DNA of 64,000 bases from Paenibacillus macerans (lineage in GTDB: Bacteria; Bacillota; Bacilli; Paenibacillales; Paenibacillaceae). Shown piece after piece: positions 1 to 8,854 of the stretch. A model generated the notes under the pieces. It was not told where the DNA came from, ran no database searches, and saw only the letters and a list, made by a program, of their open reading frames with translations. How positions within the stretch are numbered: the first letter of the stretch is position 1; the number at the start of each line of letters is the position of its first letter. Made by a program: the position numbers and the translations under genes. The DNA lies in NCBI RefSeq assembly GCF_900454495.1, contig NZ_UGSI01000001.1:1054001-1118000 (forward strand), written 5' to 3'.

Positions 1-674
1 AGCGGGTGATTCACAGCGCGGAAGAAAGCATGCGGCGCCTAGGGACGGATTATCTCGATATTTTACTGCTGCACGACATCGAGTTTGGTTCGCTGGAGCA
101 GGTGGTGGAGGAAGGAGTCCCCGCGCTTGAACAGTTGAAAAAATCCGGGAAAATCCGTTTTTTCGGCGTATCCGGCTTGCCCTTGAATATCTTCGAAGCG
201 GTTTTGTCCCGTACCGCTCTGGATGTCATCTTATCGTACTGCCATTATTCTCTGAACGATACTACGCTGCTTGGTCTCCTCCCGCTCTTGGAACGGCTGG
301 GAACCGGCCTGATCAACGCATCGCCGCTGTCCATGGGTTTGCTGAGCAACCGGGACGTGCCGGATTGGCATCCTGCGGGCGAGGACATCAGGGCCGCTTG
401 CCGGCGGGCCGCCGAACATTGCCGGAGTAAAGGAGCGGACATCGCGAAGCTGGCGGTCCAGTTCTCCACGGCGGATGAACGCATTCCGACGACGCTGGTC
501 AGCACGGCAACCCCGGAAAATATCCGCAACAACATTTTGTGGACGGAAGAACCGATGGACGAAGCATTGCTGCGGGAAGTATTGGAGATCCTGAAGCCGG
601 TCGATGGCGCAACGTGGCCGAGCGGACGGCCGGAATGGGGCGGAGAGCCGGTCCGGCGGAGCGGAGGGCGATGA
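1..674 (+). CDS. Aldo/keto reductase, L-fucose/D-threo-aldose dehydrogenase-like (5' end outside window)
   Basis: The reading frame is open from the first bases, so the N-terminal part, including the catalytic Asp/Tyr region, lies upstream; the GTG at 6 is an internal valine. About 224 residues are visible. The segment SxEESxRRLGTDYLDILLLHDIEF and the later KSGKIRFFGVSGLP are typical of AKR family members that oxidise L-fucose, L-galactose or other D-threo-aldoses with NAD(P). The C-terminal cofactor-binding segment (TLVSTATPENIRNN) is present. The stop overlaps the region of the next gene's start, an alcohol dehydrogenase, and a GH95 alpha-fucosidase follows, which supports a role in fucose oxidation (inference). 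The exact sugar cannot be decided from sequence. Confidence 0.85.
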   Translation, partial: RVIHSAEESMRRLGTDYLDILLLHDIEFGSLEQVVEEGVPALEQLKKSGKIRFFGVSGLPLNIFEAVLSRTALDVILSYCHYSLNDTTLLGLLPLLERLGTGLINASPLSMGLLSNRDVPDWHPAGEDIRAACRRAAEHCRSKGADIAKLAVQFSTADERIPTTLVSTATPENIRNNILWTEEPMDEALLREVLEILKPVDGATWPSGRPEWGGEPVRRSGGR

Positions 675-676
675 TC

Positions 677-1696
677 ATGAAGGGCATCATCTGCGAGGAA
701 GTTGGGCGGTTCGTGTTTCGGGAGGATCTGCCGGAGCCGCAAATGCATGAGGGCGAGGCGATCGTAAGGATTCGGAGGATTGGCATTTGCGGAACCGACC
801 TGCACGCGTACCGGGGCAATCAGCCTTATTTTACCTACCCGCGTGTGCTCGGCCACGAACTGGCCGGGACGATCGAGCAAATCGGCGACAACCGGGAAGG
901 GCTGCGGGCCGGCGACCAGGTCAGCGTTGTCCCGTACATGCATTGCGGCCATTGCCGGGCCTGCCTGAGCGGGAAAACGAATTGCTGTCAACATATGAAG
1001 GTGCTGGGCGTCCATACGGACGGCGGAATGCGGGAGCGAATCTCCGTGCCAATATCGAGTCTTATCAAGACGGAAGGACTGACGTTGGATCAGGCGGCGA
1101 TGCTGGAGCCGCTGGCGATCGGCGCGCACGCCGTCCGCCGCTCGGGGCTGGGCGCCGGGGATCAGGCGCTCATCATCGGCGCCGGACCGATCGGGCTTGG
1201 CGTGATGGCGATGGCCGGATATGCCGGAGCAAAGGTGATCGCGATGGATGTGAACGACGAGCGTCTGGAATTTTGCAAGGTTTGGGCCAAGGCCGAGCAT
1301 ACGGTGAACGCGCTCCGGGAGCCGCAGGAGCGGCTGGCCGCGCTAACGGACGGCAGCTTCCCGGCATTCGTCATCGATGCTACCGGCAACGTCCCGTCGA
1401 TGGAAAACGCTTTCGAACTTGTCGGCCATGGCGGCTCTTTGACCTTCGTCGGATTGGTGAAAAGCACGATCACCTTTAGTGATCCTGATTTTCATGCCCG
1501 CGAAATGACGCTTCAGGGCAGCAGAAATGCTACGCGGGAGGATTTTGAGCAGGTGCTTGCGGCCGTATCGGCGGGATGCATGGATATCGGCCGTTACATT
1601 ACCCACCGCTGCGGATTCGAAGACATGATCGGGCAGTTCGACAGCTGGCTCAAGCCTGAATCGAAAGTGATCAAGGCTTTGGTGGAACTGGACTGA
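677..1696 (+). CDS. Zinc-dependent alcohol/polyol dehydrogenase (MDR family, LgoD-like)
   Basis: A 339-residue medium-chain dehydrogenase. Catalytic zinc ligands are Cys38 (GICGTD), His60 and Glu61 (GHE); the structural zinc lobe is visible as Cys90, Cys93, Cys96 and Cys103/104. The Rossmann motif GAGPIGLG follows. From memory it is closest in pattern to E. coli LgoD (YjjN), an L-galactonate oxidoreductase, for example in the GNQPxFxYPRVLGHE and SRNATxEDF stretches. An ATG at 671 overlaps the upstream stop, but the GGAGGG at 663-668 sits only 2 bases from it and 8 bases from the ATG at 677, so 677 is preferred. It is probably co-transcribed with the aldo/keto reductase before it and the fucosidase after it, oxidising a sugar-acid intermediate of fucose or galactose breakdown (inference). 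Confidence 0.88.
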   Translation: MKGIICEEVGRFVFREDLPEPQMHEGEAIVRIRRIGICGTDLHAYRGNQPYFTYPRVLGHELAGTIEQIGDNREGLRAGDQVSVVPYMHCGHCRACLSGKTNCCQHMKVLGVHTDGGMRERISVPISSLIKTEGLTLDQAAMLEPLAIGAHAVRRSGLGAGDQALIIGAGPIGLGVMAMAGYAGAKVIAMDVNDERLEFCKVWAKAEHTVNALREPQERLAALTDGSFPAFVIDATGNVPSMENAFELVGHGGSLTFVGLVKSTITFSDPDFHAREMTLQGSRNATREDFEQVLAAVSAGCMDIGRYITHRCGFEDMIGQFDSWLKPESKVIKALVELD

Positions 1697-1738
1697 TCGC
1701 TGAACATATATGCTATTTTGGCGGATTGGAGGAGCAGT

Positions 1739-4003
1739 ATGACCAGTTTGGAACAGAAGCACCGCTTATGGTACAGGAAACCTGCGGCCGAATGGAACGA
1801 AGCGCTTCCGATCGGCAACGGGCGGCTTGGCGCGATGATCTTCGGGGGCACGGCTGAGGAGAAGCTTCAGCTCAACGAGGATTCGGTATGGTACGGCGGC
1901 CCGCGCGATCGCAACAATGAAGACGCGCTGCCCCATTTGCCCCAAATACGCAAGCTGATTATGGAGGGACGGCTGCAGGAGGCGGAGGAACTGGCGGCGC
2001 TGACGATGACGGGGCTGCCCGAAGCGCAACGCCATTATTTGCCGCTCGGCGATCTGCTGCTGTCGTTCGCTGATCACGAACAGCCTGCCCAAGACTACAT
2101 GCGGGAGCTTGATCTGGAGAATGGCGTATCCCGGATCAGCTATCGGATCGGCGAGGTGCGGTACACCCGCGAGCTGTTTGCCAGTTATCCGGATCAGGCG
2201 ATCGTCATCCGGGTTTCCGCCGACAAGGAGAAGGCGATATCTTTCAAGGCCCGGTTTAACCGGCAGAATTGGAGATACCTGGAGAAGTCGGAGAAATGGG
2301 GGTTATCCGGGCTGGTTATGCGCGGAGAGTGCGGGGGCAAAGGCGGCGGCGCTTTTTGCGCCGTAATGAAGGCGGTCCCGGAAGGCGGCGACTGCCGGAC
2401 CCTTGGCGACCACCTGCTGGTGAACGGAGCGGATGCGGTGACGCTGCTGCTGGCTGCCGGCACGACCTTTCGCCACCCGGACCCGGAGCTTTACGGCAAG
2501 CGGCGGTTGGATGAGTCCAGCAGGGTTCCCTACACCGAGCTTCTGGCCCGGCATATCGCGGATTACCGCGAGCTGTACGGGCGGGTTGGCCTGAAGCTGC
2601 CGGAAAGTCCGGGCAAAGACGCGCTGCCGACCGATGATAGGCTGGAGCTGTTTCGGCAGGGCGCTGAGGATCACGGGCTGATCGCGACCTATTTCCAATT
2701 TGGCCGATACCTGCTCATTTCCTCCAGCCGCCCGGGTTCCTTGCCCGCAAACCTTCAGGGAATATGGAACAACAGCTATTTACCGCCATGGGACAGTAAA
2801 TTCACGATTAATATCAATGCGCAAATGAATTACTGGCCGGCGGAAAACTGCAATTTGACCGAGTGCCACGAGCCTTTGTTCGATTTGATCGAGCGAATGC
2901 GGGAGCCCGGCCGGGTAACGGCCAGGGTCATGTACGGCTGCCGGGGATTTACGGCGCATCACAATACGGATATCTGGGCAGACACGGCACCGCAGGATAA
3001 GTATCTTCCGGCTTCCTACTGGCCGATTGGCGCCGCTTGGTTATGCCTGCACCTGTGGGAGCATTACCGGTTTACCCAGGACCGTTTCTTCCTTGCGCGG
3101 GCGTATGAGACGATGAAGGAGGCGGCATTGTTCCTGCTCGATTATTTGATCGAAGACGATGAAGGGCGCCTGATTACTTGTCCGTCCGTCTCCCCGGAGA
3201 ACAGCTACAGGCTGCCGAATGGTGAGACAGGGGTGCTCTGCGCCGGGGCCTCGATGGATTTTCAGATTATCGATGCGCTGTTCGGCGCCTGCATCCGCAG
3301 TGCGGAAATCATCGGACGGGACGAGGTCTTCCGCGGGGAGCTGGCCGCCGCCCTGAAGCGGCTCCCCAAACCGCAGATTGGCAAATACGGGCAGATACAG
3401 GAATGGATGGAGGATTACGAGGAGATGGAGCCGGGACATCGCCACATCTCTCATTTATTTGCATTATACCCGGGCGAAGCTTTCAGCCTGGAAGGCACGC
3501 CGGAATTGGCCCAAGCCGCCCGGACAACGCTGGAACGCAGGCTGGCGAGCGGCGGCGGCCACACCGGCTGGAGCCGGGCGTGGATCATCAATTTCTGGGC
3601 CCGTCTGCAGGATGGGGGCAAAGCTTACGAGAACGTGAGGGCGCTGCTGGACCATTCCACGCTGCCTAACCTTTTCGACAACCATCCTCCGTTTCAAATC
3701 GACGGCAATTTCGGCGGAACGGCAGGCATTGCCGAAATGCTGCTGCAAAGCCACGCCGGGGTGATCCGGCTGCTGCCCGCTTTGCCAGACAACTGGAGCG
3801 AGGGGAGCGTCAAAGGGCTGCGTGCCCGGGGCGGCTTTACCGTCGACTTCTCCTGGATGGAGGGCATGATAACGGAAGCGGTCGTGACTTGCGCGGTTTC
3901 CGGACCTTGCCGCTTGGAAGCGCCTGGTCTTGACCCCGTTACGTTTGCGGGCGAGGCCGGACGCTCTTATACGTTTAGTAAAAAGACGGGGCGTGATCAT
4001 TAA
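1739..4003 (+). CDS. GH95 family alpha-L-fucosidase, cytoplasmic
   Basis: A 754-residue glycoside hydrolase. The N-terminal signature RLWYRKPAAEWNEALPIGNG, followed by GAMIFGG and LNEDSVWYGGP, is characteristic of GH95 inverting alpha-fucosidases (some members act on alpha-L-galactosides). The catalytic (alpha/alpha)6 domain shows NINAQMNYWPAE, whose Asn residues activate water in characterised members, and the acid Glu in PSVSPENSY. There is no signal peptide, so it should act on imported oligosaccharides. Start ATG 1739 has GGAGGAG at 1728-1734; an in-frame ATG at 1718 lacks a ribosome site. It is the third gene of the block with two dehydrogenases, consistent with release and oxidation of fucose in the cell. 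Confidence 0.93.
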   Translation: MTSLEQKHRLWYRKPAAEWNEALPIGNGRLGAMIFGGTAEEKLQLNEDSVWYGGPRDRNNEDALPHLPQIRKLIMEGRLQEAEELAALTMTGLPEAQRHYLPLGDLLLSFADHEQPAQDYMRELDLENGVSRISYRIGEVRYTRELFASYPDQAIVIRVSADKEKAISFKARFNRQNWRYLEKSEKWGLSGLVMRGECGGKGGGAFCAVMKAVPEGGDCRTLGDHLLVNGADAVTLLLAAGTTFRHPDPELYGKRRLDESSRVPYTELLARHIADYRELYGRVGLKLPESPGKDALPTDDRLELFRQGAEDHGLIATYFQFGRYLLISSSRPGSLPANLQGIWNNSYLPPWDSKFTININAQMNYWPAENCNLTECHEPLFDLIERMREPGRVTARVMYGCRGFTAHHNTDIWADTAPQDKYLPASYWPIGAAWLCLHLWEHYRFTQDRFFLARAYETMKEAALFLLDYLIEDDEGRLITCPSVSPENSYRLPNGETGVLCAGASMDFQIIDALFGACIRSAEIIGRDEVFRGELAAALKRLPKPQIGKYGQIQEWMEDYEEMEPGHRHISHLFALYPGEAFSLEGTPELAQAARTTLERRLASGGGHTGWSRAWIINFWARLQDGGKAYENVRALLDHSTLPNLFDNHPPFQIDGNFGGTAGIAEMLLQSHAGVIRLLPALPDNWSEGSVKGLRARGGFTVDFSWMEGMITEAVVTCAVSGPCRLEAPGLDPVTFAGEAGRSYTFSKKTGRDH

Positions 4004-4187
4004 AAACTCAACTTTCGGTGCGATCAGCACGAAAACCTATAAGCAGGGGAGCATGGGGATGACAGCGATGGAATGATGCGGAGCTTGAAGCCGCTATTCA
4101 GGACCTTGAATGTGCTGAAACCTTTACATGGAAGGCACTATATGCCACTCCCGGCACGTTGCGATATAAGGAAGCGGGGGAAATCCA

Positions 4188-4245
4188 ACAAATGCAAAAG
4201 TGCAGGCGGTTTTCGTCGAAATTCCTCGAAACAGGTGGTTCAGAT
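4188..4245 (+). repeat. Left part of dispersed long intergenic repeat (copy 1), interrupted by the IS
   Basis: The bases here match the reverse complement of 42202-42262: ATGCAAAAG, then GATTTTCGTCGAAA (here GGTTTTCGTCGAAA), then CGAAACAGGYGGTTCA. The match stops at the IS left end and resumes at 5778, so the IS lies within one copy of this repeat. Its last nine bases are the left target duplication. Confidence 0.8.
4237..4245. repeat. IS target-site duplication, left copy
   Basis: GGTTCAGAT directly abuts the left terminal inverted repeat. The identical nine bases recur at 5769-5777 just outside the right end, as expected for IS4-family transposition. Confidence 0.88.
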
Positions 4246-5768
4246 CACTAGCCATGCAAACAACCTGACATGAAAAGTTAAAATTATGGTTCAATTACTA
4301 TTTTAGTAATTAATTAAATATATTTACAGGTTTATTTCGGTCTTAGATTCAAAAAGGAGAATGTCCGCGGAGAAGTGGTACAGTTTTCCTTTTAATGGAA
4401 ATATGCAGTTCGACCTATCGCACGATAACTTTCTTTTGAACCGGTTGCGGCTCACGGGGAGCCGGCAAGCGCTGCCTGCCCTTAGAGGTGCGCGACGGCT
4501 TTCGTTCTAGCGCCTGTAGTAACGCCGCCCACGGATAATGGGCATAGATGCGTATCAGTTTAAGGACCTCCCATGCAGTCTTTGAGGTCGCGGTCTGAAG
4601 GCGAACGAGCGTGCAGAGCGCAAATGCAATGAGCACTAAGTACAACTGATTCCAGATGCCCTGTGGTGAGTAGCTAAACACCTTCACCATCCGCAAGTGC
4701 TGCTTGATCCATTTGAAGAACAGTTCGATGAGCCAGCGATACTTATACATCTGTGCAATTTCCACTGCGGGGACCTCAAAGCAATTGGTAATCAGGAAAT
4801 ACTCCTTCTCTTCTTCGTCGCGAAAGACGATGAGCCGCAACCGGCGACTGCATTTGTTGAGGAGTACTTTGCGATCCGACACGATGAAGCTCCGATCGGC
4901 TTTGGGGATCCGGAAGTCCCGTGTCACGACGAACTGCGTATTCTCGCGAATGCGGGAGACAAAGTTGATTTTGTTCGCCGGCTGGTCCCATCGTTCAAAG
5001 TGTTCATGCTTTTGGAACCCGCGGTCCATGACGTGAATGGCCTCGGGGTCGGTCACGAGCTCAAGCGACAATTCCGTCTCATTTACATCTACGGTGCTGG
5101 CGATTATTCGGTCGGGATAGACGAGTTTCGCCGGATCCGCGACCACCACGCGCGTATGCATTTTGACTCCGTGTTTGCTTTTGGAGTAATTCGCCCAACT
5201 GGCCCGCTGCAAGGGCAGCGTCAGCTCGGTCGCATCCAGAAGGCATAGCTTTTTCCCACCGGGCAGTTTGTCCGGTCGATCCGGATGGAGATGCTGAATC
5301 GCTTGGACCAATTTCACAAATACAGCTTGCAGCGTGTCGGTGCACAGGGTGGTCGTTTTCCGGGACAACGTCGATGGGCTGATGGACGAAAGCCCGGTAA
5401 TTTCTTGCAACGGCACATGCGCCTGCAGTTGTTCGGTGATCATGTCGTACGACGTGGCGCCGAGCAGTTGGCCCGCGACATGCAGTTGAATGGTGTTTCC
5501 GGTGAAGAGCTTCTTTGCCCAGTGATCGCCCAGAAGTGAACGGAAATCTTGAAGCTCCAGCAACTTTAGGCATTGACAAATGGTCGATAAATTCGGTACG
5601 TTATCCATGGGAATTTCTCCTTTTGTGAGTGTGACGGATAACGTGTGCCACACTTCCACATTAGGAGAATTTTTTTTACTTGGGAAGACCAAATTCTGGA
5701 AAGTGCTTGAACTTTTTCGTTCCCTTTAATTCCTAACGTTTTATGTTAGATTTTACGCATGGCTAGTG
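4246..5768. mobile_element. Complete IS4-family insertion sequence (1,523 bp)
   Basis: The element is bounded by perfect 12-bp terminal inverted repeats, CACTAGCCATGC at 4246-4257 and its complement at 5757-5768. Similarity continues imperfectly to about 34 bp inward. It is flanked by a 9-bp direct repeat and carries one intact DDE transposase gene on the minus strand. With intact ends, intact target duplication and an intact transposase, the insertion looks recent and potentially still mobile (inference). It has landed in an intergenic dispersed repeat between the GH95 gene and the xylan gene block, so it breaks no recognisable gene. Confidence 0.93.
4415..5608 (-). CDS. IS4-family DDE transposase
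   Basis: A 397-residue transposase. Catalytic residues visible: Asp125 (LCLLDATEL), Asp195 (HVMDRGF) and Glu295, the last embedded in the exact IS4 signature Y-(2)-R-(3)-E-(6)-K as Tyr288, Arg291, Glu295, Lys302. A small N-terminal domain (DUF4372-like region in many relatives) precedes the RNase H fold. The frame extends upstream to 5692, but ATG 5608 is chosen because AAAGGAG lies about 8 bases before it, while the longer version has no ribosome site. The basic C-terminal tail is typical. It spans nearly all of the element between its inverted repeats. Confidence 0.95.
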   Translation of the reverse strand: MDNVPNLSTICQCLKLLELQDFRSLLGDHWAKKLFTGNTIQLHVAGQLLGATSYDMITEQLQAHVPLQEITGLSSISPSTLSRKTTTLCTDTLQAVFVKLVQAIQHLHPDRPDKLPGGKKLCLLDATELTLPLQRASWANYSKSKHGVKMHTRVVVADPAKLVYPDRIIASTVDVNETELSLELVTDPEAIHVMDRGFQKHEHFERWDQPANKINFVSRIRENTQFVVTRDFRIPKADRSFIVSDRKVLLNKCSRRLRLIVFRDEEEKEYFLITNCFEVPAVEIAQMYKYRWLIELFFKWIKQHLRMVKVFSYSPQGIWNQLYLVLIAFALCTLVRLQTATSKTAWEVLKLIRIYAHYPWAALLQALERKPSRTSKGRQRLPAPREPQPVQKKVIVR

Positions 5769-5777
5769 GGTTCAGAT
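5769..5777. repeat. IS target-site duplication, right copy
   Basis: GGTTCAGAT immediately follows the right inverted repeat and is identical to 4237-4245. Joining the two flanks across one copy restores a sequence collinear with the repeat at 42.1 kb. Confidence 0.88.
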
Positions 5778-5921
5778 GCGAAAGTACAGTTCATTTCGGG
5801 GCAAAAGCTACTTTTTTATCGTATATCCCCAAAAGAGATGCATTTTGCATTTCAACCGCTCTAAAATGGAGATTTGCGGAGAATGGAAAGCACTTTTGCA
5901 GTTGATCCCATCGGGGCTCTC
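5778..5921 (+). repeat. Right part of dispersed long intergenic repeat (copy 1)
   Basis: This continues the repeat split by the IS. Blocks shared with copy 2 (16.9 kb) and copy 3 (42.1 kb, inverted) are CAGTTCATTTC, AAAAGCTACTTTTTTATC, CAAAAGAGATGCATTTTGC, TTTCAACCGC and CTTTTGCAGTTGATC. It holds internal inverted segments but no open frame of note. From 5922 to the terminator at 6027 I see nothing else. Confidence 0.78.
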
Positions 5922-6026
5922 CATGGCCTAGGTAACGTTCCATTTTAAAGCTAGAACGTGTTTCGACCCGCTGGAAAAATGTGCTTAATTGGTGTCATTT
6001 TCGTCGCCTCTTTTTAATAATGTGCG

Positions 6027-6066
6027 GCCCATGCTTCCAACCGGAAAGGAAGATGGGCTTTTTTTT
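6027..6066 (+). terminator. Rho-independent terminator
   Basis: The stem GCCCATGCTTCC / GGAAGATGGGC has a short loop and is followed by eight T. It lies after the IS and repeat and before the GH43 gene, separating it from upstream transcription. From here to 6290 the sequence is AT-rich and holds the likely promoter of the xylan genes, but no clear pair of boxes could be fixed. Confidence 0.8.
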
Positions 6067-6290
6067 GCATTTCCGGCAAAAGCCCGTTTATGTAATTTAA
6101 TATTTCAAAAGAAAGTTCAATAAACTCAATAAAAATTCTATTAAATTTTATCGCCAATCCATTTATAGTGAAATTGTAAAAATGTAATATATTTCTATTA
6201 TATGATTTTTAAGGAGGTTGATCGGCCGTAAAAGCTTATTGAAGATTTGATCTCCGGTTGATTCCATTCAGAGGTTAAACGAAAGGAGAG

Positions 6291-7820
6291 GTGAAAGTAA
6301 TACAAAAGAATACTGCACAGGATCAAAATATTTTTGAGAATCCGATTATATGGGCGGATGTGCCCGATCCCGATGCAATCAGAATTGGAAACGCTTACTA
6401 TATGACGAGCACAACAATGCACATGAACCCGGGTGTGCCGATCATGAAATCCTATGATCTCGTCAATTGGGAAATTGTGAACTATGTTTACGATACACTG
6501 GGGGATTTGGACGCGCAAGCTTTACGGAATGGCCAAAATGAGTATGGCAAGGGCTCGTGGGCCAGCAGTCTTCGATATCATAACGGCACCTATTATGCAG
6601 TTTTTTCATCCAGCATAGCGGGGAAGACCTTCATCTACCGGACGCAAGATATCGAAAACGGTCCGTGGACAAGCTCCACGATCGGTTTTTACCATGATAT
6701 GTCTTTGCTGTTTGACGATGATGGGAGAGTGTACCTCGTTCATGGGAGCGGAGATATTCGCCTTACCGAACTCACCTCGGATGCCGCCGCCGTCAAACCG
6801 GGCGGGTTAAATCAGGTCATTATCCCCAACGCCAGTTTGGCAGCGGGTCCTAACGTAGGCCTTCCGGCCGAGGGGGCGCATATTCAAAAAATCAACGGCA
6901 AGTATTACGTCTTCCTGATCACCTGGCCGCAGGGAGCCGGCCGCACCCAATTGGTGTTTAGAGCCGATCGTATTACAGGTCCTTATGAAGGGCGGGTCGC
7001 TTTGGACTATGCCGGTATAGCTCAAGGCGGAATCGTGGATACGCCGGACGGAAAATGGTATGGCCTGTTATTTCAGGATCATGGCTCCGTAGGACGCATT
7101 CCCTTCATTGTCCCTGTCACCTGGCAAAACAACTGGCCGGTATTCGGCGTAAACGGCCAAGTCCCTACGCAGATGCAAAAGCCGGTCGCCGGCGTGAATT
7201 CGAATGAATGGTTTGTGGCCTCCGATGAATTCAATCAGTCCCGGCTTTCGCTGGTATGGCAGTGGAATCACAATCCCGACAACAATCTTTGGTCGCTTAC
7301 GGCGCGTTCAGGATATCTGAGACTGACGACCGGAAGAACCAGCACAAGTATTTTGGATGCCCGTAACTCGCTGACGCAAAGAACCGTTGGTCCGGAAAGC
7401 TCCGGACGGATCGCAATAGACGTAAGCCGCATGAAAAACGGCGATTATGCGGGGCTTGCGGCGCTTCAAAAGAACTACGGGCTTGTTGGCGTCAAAATGT
7501 CCGGCAATTCCAAATCGGTCGTGATGGTTAACGGCAGTTCGGCAACCCCGGTGGAAGTGGCCAGCGTGCCGCTTACACAGAACAATGTATATTTAAAAGT
7601 GGAAATGGACTTCAAAAACAAAACCGATAAAGCCTATTTTTATTACAGTTTGGACGGCAACCGGTGGACGGCGATCGGCAACAGGCTGCAGATGAGCTAC
7701 ACCATTCCGCATTTCATGGGTTATCGGTTTGCCATCTTTAATTATGCGACTCAATCGGCCGGCGGATACGTGGATGTCGATTATTTCCGAATCGAAAACC
7801 GGATGACGGGAACGGAGTGA
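6291..7820 (+). CDS. GH43 beta-xylosidase / alpha-L-arabinofuranosidase, cytoplasmic
   Basis: A 509-residue two-domain enzyme. The five-bladed GH43 propeller (about 1-310) shows the base Asp in DVPDPDAI, the pKa-modulating Asp in LLFDDDGRVYLVHG and the acid Glu in PAEGAHIQK. A C-terminal beta-sandwich of the beta-xylosidase type (about 315-505, starting WFVASDEFNQS) follows. No signal peptide is seen, so it should cleave imported xylo- or arabinoxylo-oligosaccharides. Start GTG 6291 is forced by an in-frame stop at 6276; the AAGGAG at 6283-6288 is unusually close (2 bases), so the ribosome site is atypical. A secreted GH10 xylanase follows 65 bases downstream, and both probably belong to one transcription unit. 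Confidence 0.9.
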   Translation: MKVIQKNTAQDQNIFENPIIWADVPDPDAIRIGNAYYMTSTTMHMNPGVPIMKSYDLVNWEIVNYVYDTLGDLDAQALRNGQNEYGKGSWASSLRYHNGTYYAVFSSSIAGKTFIYRTQDIENGPWTSSTIGFYHDMSLLFDDDGRVYLVHGSGDIRLTELTSDAAAVKPGGLNQVIIPNASLAAGPNVGLPAEGAHIQKINGKYYVFLITWPQGAGRTQLVFRADRITGPYEGRVALDYAGIAQGGIVDTPDGKWYGLLFQDHGSVGRIPFIVPVTWQNNWPVFGVNGQVPTQMQKPVAGVNSNEWFVASDEFNQSRLSLVWQWNHNPDNNLWSLTARSGYLRLTTGRTSTSILDARNSLTQRTVGPESSGRIAIDVSRMKNGDYAGLAALQKNYGLVGVKMSGNSKSVVMVNGSSATPVEVASVPLTQNNVYLKVEMDFKNKTDKAYFYYSLDGNRWTAIGNRLQMSYTIPHFMGYRFAIFNYATQSAGGYVDVDYFRIENRMTGTE

Positions 7821-7885
7821 TCATCCGGAGAATCCCCCGTGCAAAGCGGCTCGATTTCCAAAATTCATTATTGGGAGGCGATTTT

Positions 7886-8854
7886 ATGTATTTGTTAAAG
7901 TCAAAATTTGTGCATGTATTGACCGCTTTGGTCATGGTGGTATCTTTGCTGGTGTTTTCCTCGCCGCAAATCGCGAATGCCGGGCTTGTGTCAGGCTCCA
8001 AATTTTTAGGCAACATTATCGCTGGCTATGTTCCCTCCAATTTCACTGCTTATTGGAACCAAGTCACACCTGAGAACTCCACAAAATGGGGTTCCGTCGA
8101 AGGCGTACGCGGTTCCATGAACTGGTCGCAAGCGGATATGGCCTACAACTACGCCAAGGCCAACGGCTTACCGTTCAAATTCCATACGCTCGTATGGGGA
8201 AACCAAGAGCCGGTGTGGATTTCCGGGCTGCCGGCTGCGAATCAAAAGGCGGAAGTTACCGAATGGATTCAAGCGGCCGGTCAAAAATACCGCAACGCGG
8301 AATTCGTCGACGTTGTGAACGAACCGCTGCACGCCAAGCCTTCTTACCGGAATGCGATCGGCGGCGACGGCTCTACGGGATGGGATTGGGTCATCTGGTC
8401 GTTCGAGCAAGCGAGAAAGGCGTTCCCGAATTCCAAACTATTGATTAACGAATACGGCATAATCAGCGATCCGAATGCGGCGCGGCAATACGTTCAGATC
8501 ATAAACTTGCTGAAGGCCAGAGGTTTGATCGACGGCATCGGCATTCAATGTCACTATTTCAACATGAATACCGTTTCCGTAAGCACGATGAACAGCGTCC
8601 TCGGCACGCTGTCTGCCACCGGGCTGCCGATCTACGTCTCGGAGTTGGATATGACGGGCGACGACGCGACTCAATTGCAAAGATACCAGCAAAAGTTTCC
8701 GGTGCTGTGGGAACACCCGAACGTGAAAGGCATCACGCTCTGGGGGTATATTCAAGGACAAACATGGGAGGACGGATCTCATCTTATCACCAGCTCGGGC
8801 GCCGAACGTCCGGCCATGAAATGGTTGAAGGGTTATCTTGCCGGAAGACGATAA
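7886..8854 (+). CDS. Secreted GH10 endo-1,4-beta-xylanase, C-terminally truncated
   Basis: A 322-residue protein with a signal peptide (about 1-32, ending SSPQIANA) and one GH10 domain. The acid/base Glu146 lies in VDVVNEPLHA and the nucleophile Glu253 in IYVSELDMTG; TPENSTKW and HTLVWGNQ are family motifs. The start ATG 7886 follows GGGAGG; the longer frame from 7817 begins inside the previous gene. The C-terminus ends abruptly with the residues AGRR. Bases 8847-8894, in another frame, encode the last 15 residues of a CBM13-type repeat, so the enzyme seems to have lost a C-terminal lectin domain by a frame-shifting deletion. The catalytic domain is complete and should remain active (inference). 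Confidence 0.94.
   Translation: MYLLKSKFVHVLTALVMVVSLLVFSSPQIANAGLVSGSKFLGNIIAGYVPSNFTAYWNQVTPENSTKWGSVEGVRGSMNWSQADMAYNYAKANGLPFKFHTLVWGNQEPVWISGLPAANQKAEVTEWIQAAGQKYRNAEFVDVVNEPLHAKPSYRNAIGGDGSTGWDWVIWSFEQARKAFPNSKLLINEYGIISDPNAARQYVQIINLLKARGLIDGIGIQCHYFNMNTVSVSTMNSVLGTLSATGLPIYVSELDMTGDDATQLQRYQQKFPVLWEHPNVKGITLWGYIQGQTWEDGSHLITSSGAERPAMKWLKGYLAGRR

Larger units (their letters stand above)
4069..4251 (+). other. Possible remnant of a coding region
   Basis: This frame stays open for about 60 codons without a convincing start and reads in a coding-like way (for example AELEAAIQDLE and LYATPGTLRYKEAGE) until it runs into a dispersed repeat and the IS end. I cannot assign a family. It may be the end of a gene destroyed before or by the repeat/IS insertions, or chance. 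Confidence 0.25.

Noticed and set aside
245..1300. 351-codon open frame on the minus strand
   Set aside because: Shadow of the aldo/keto reductase and alcohol dehydrogenase genes; no family motif, His/Arg/Pro-rich composition typical of antisense frames.
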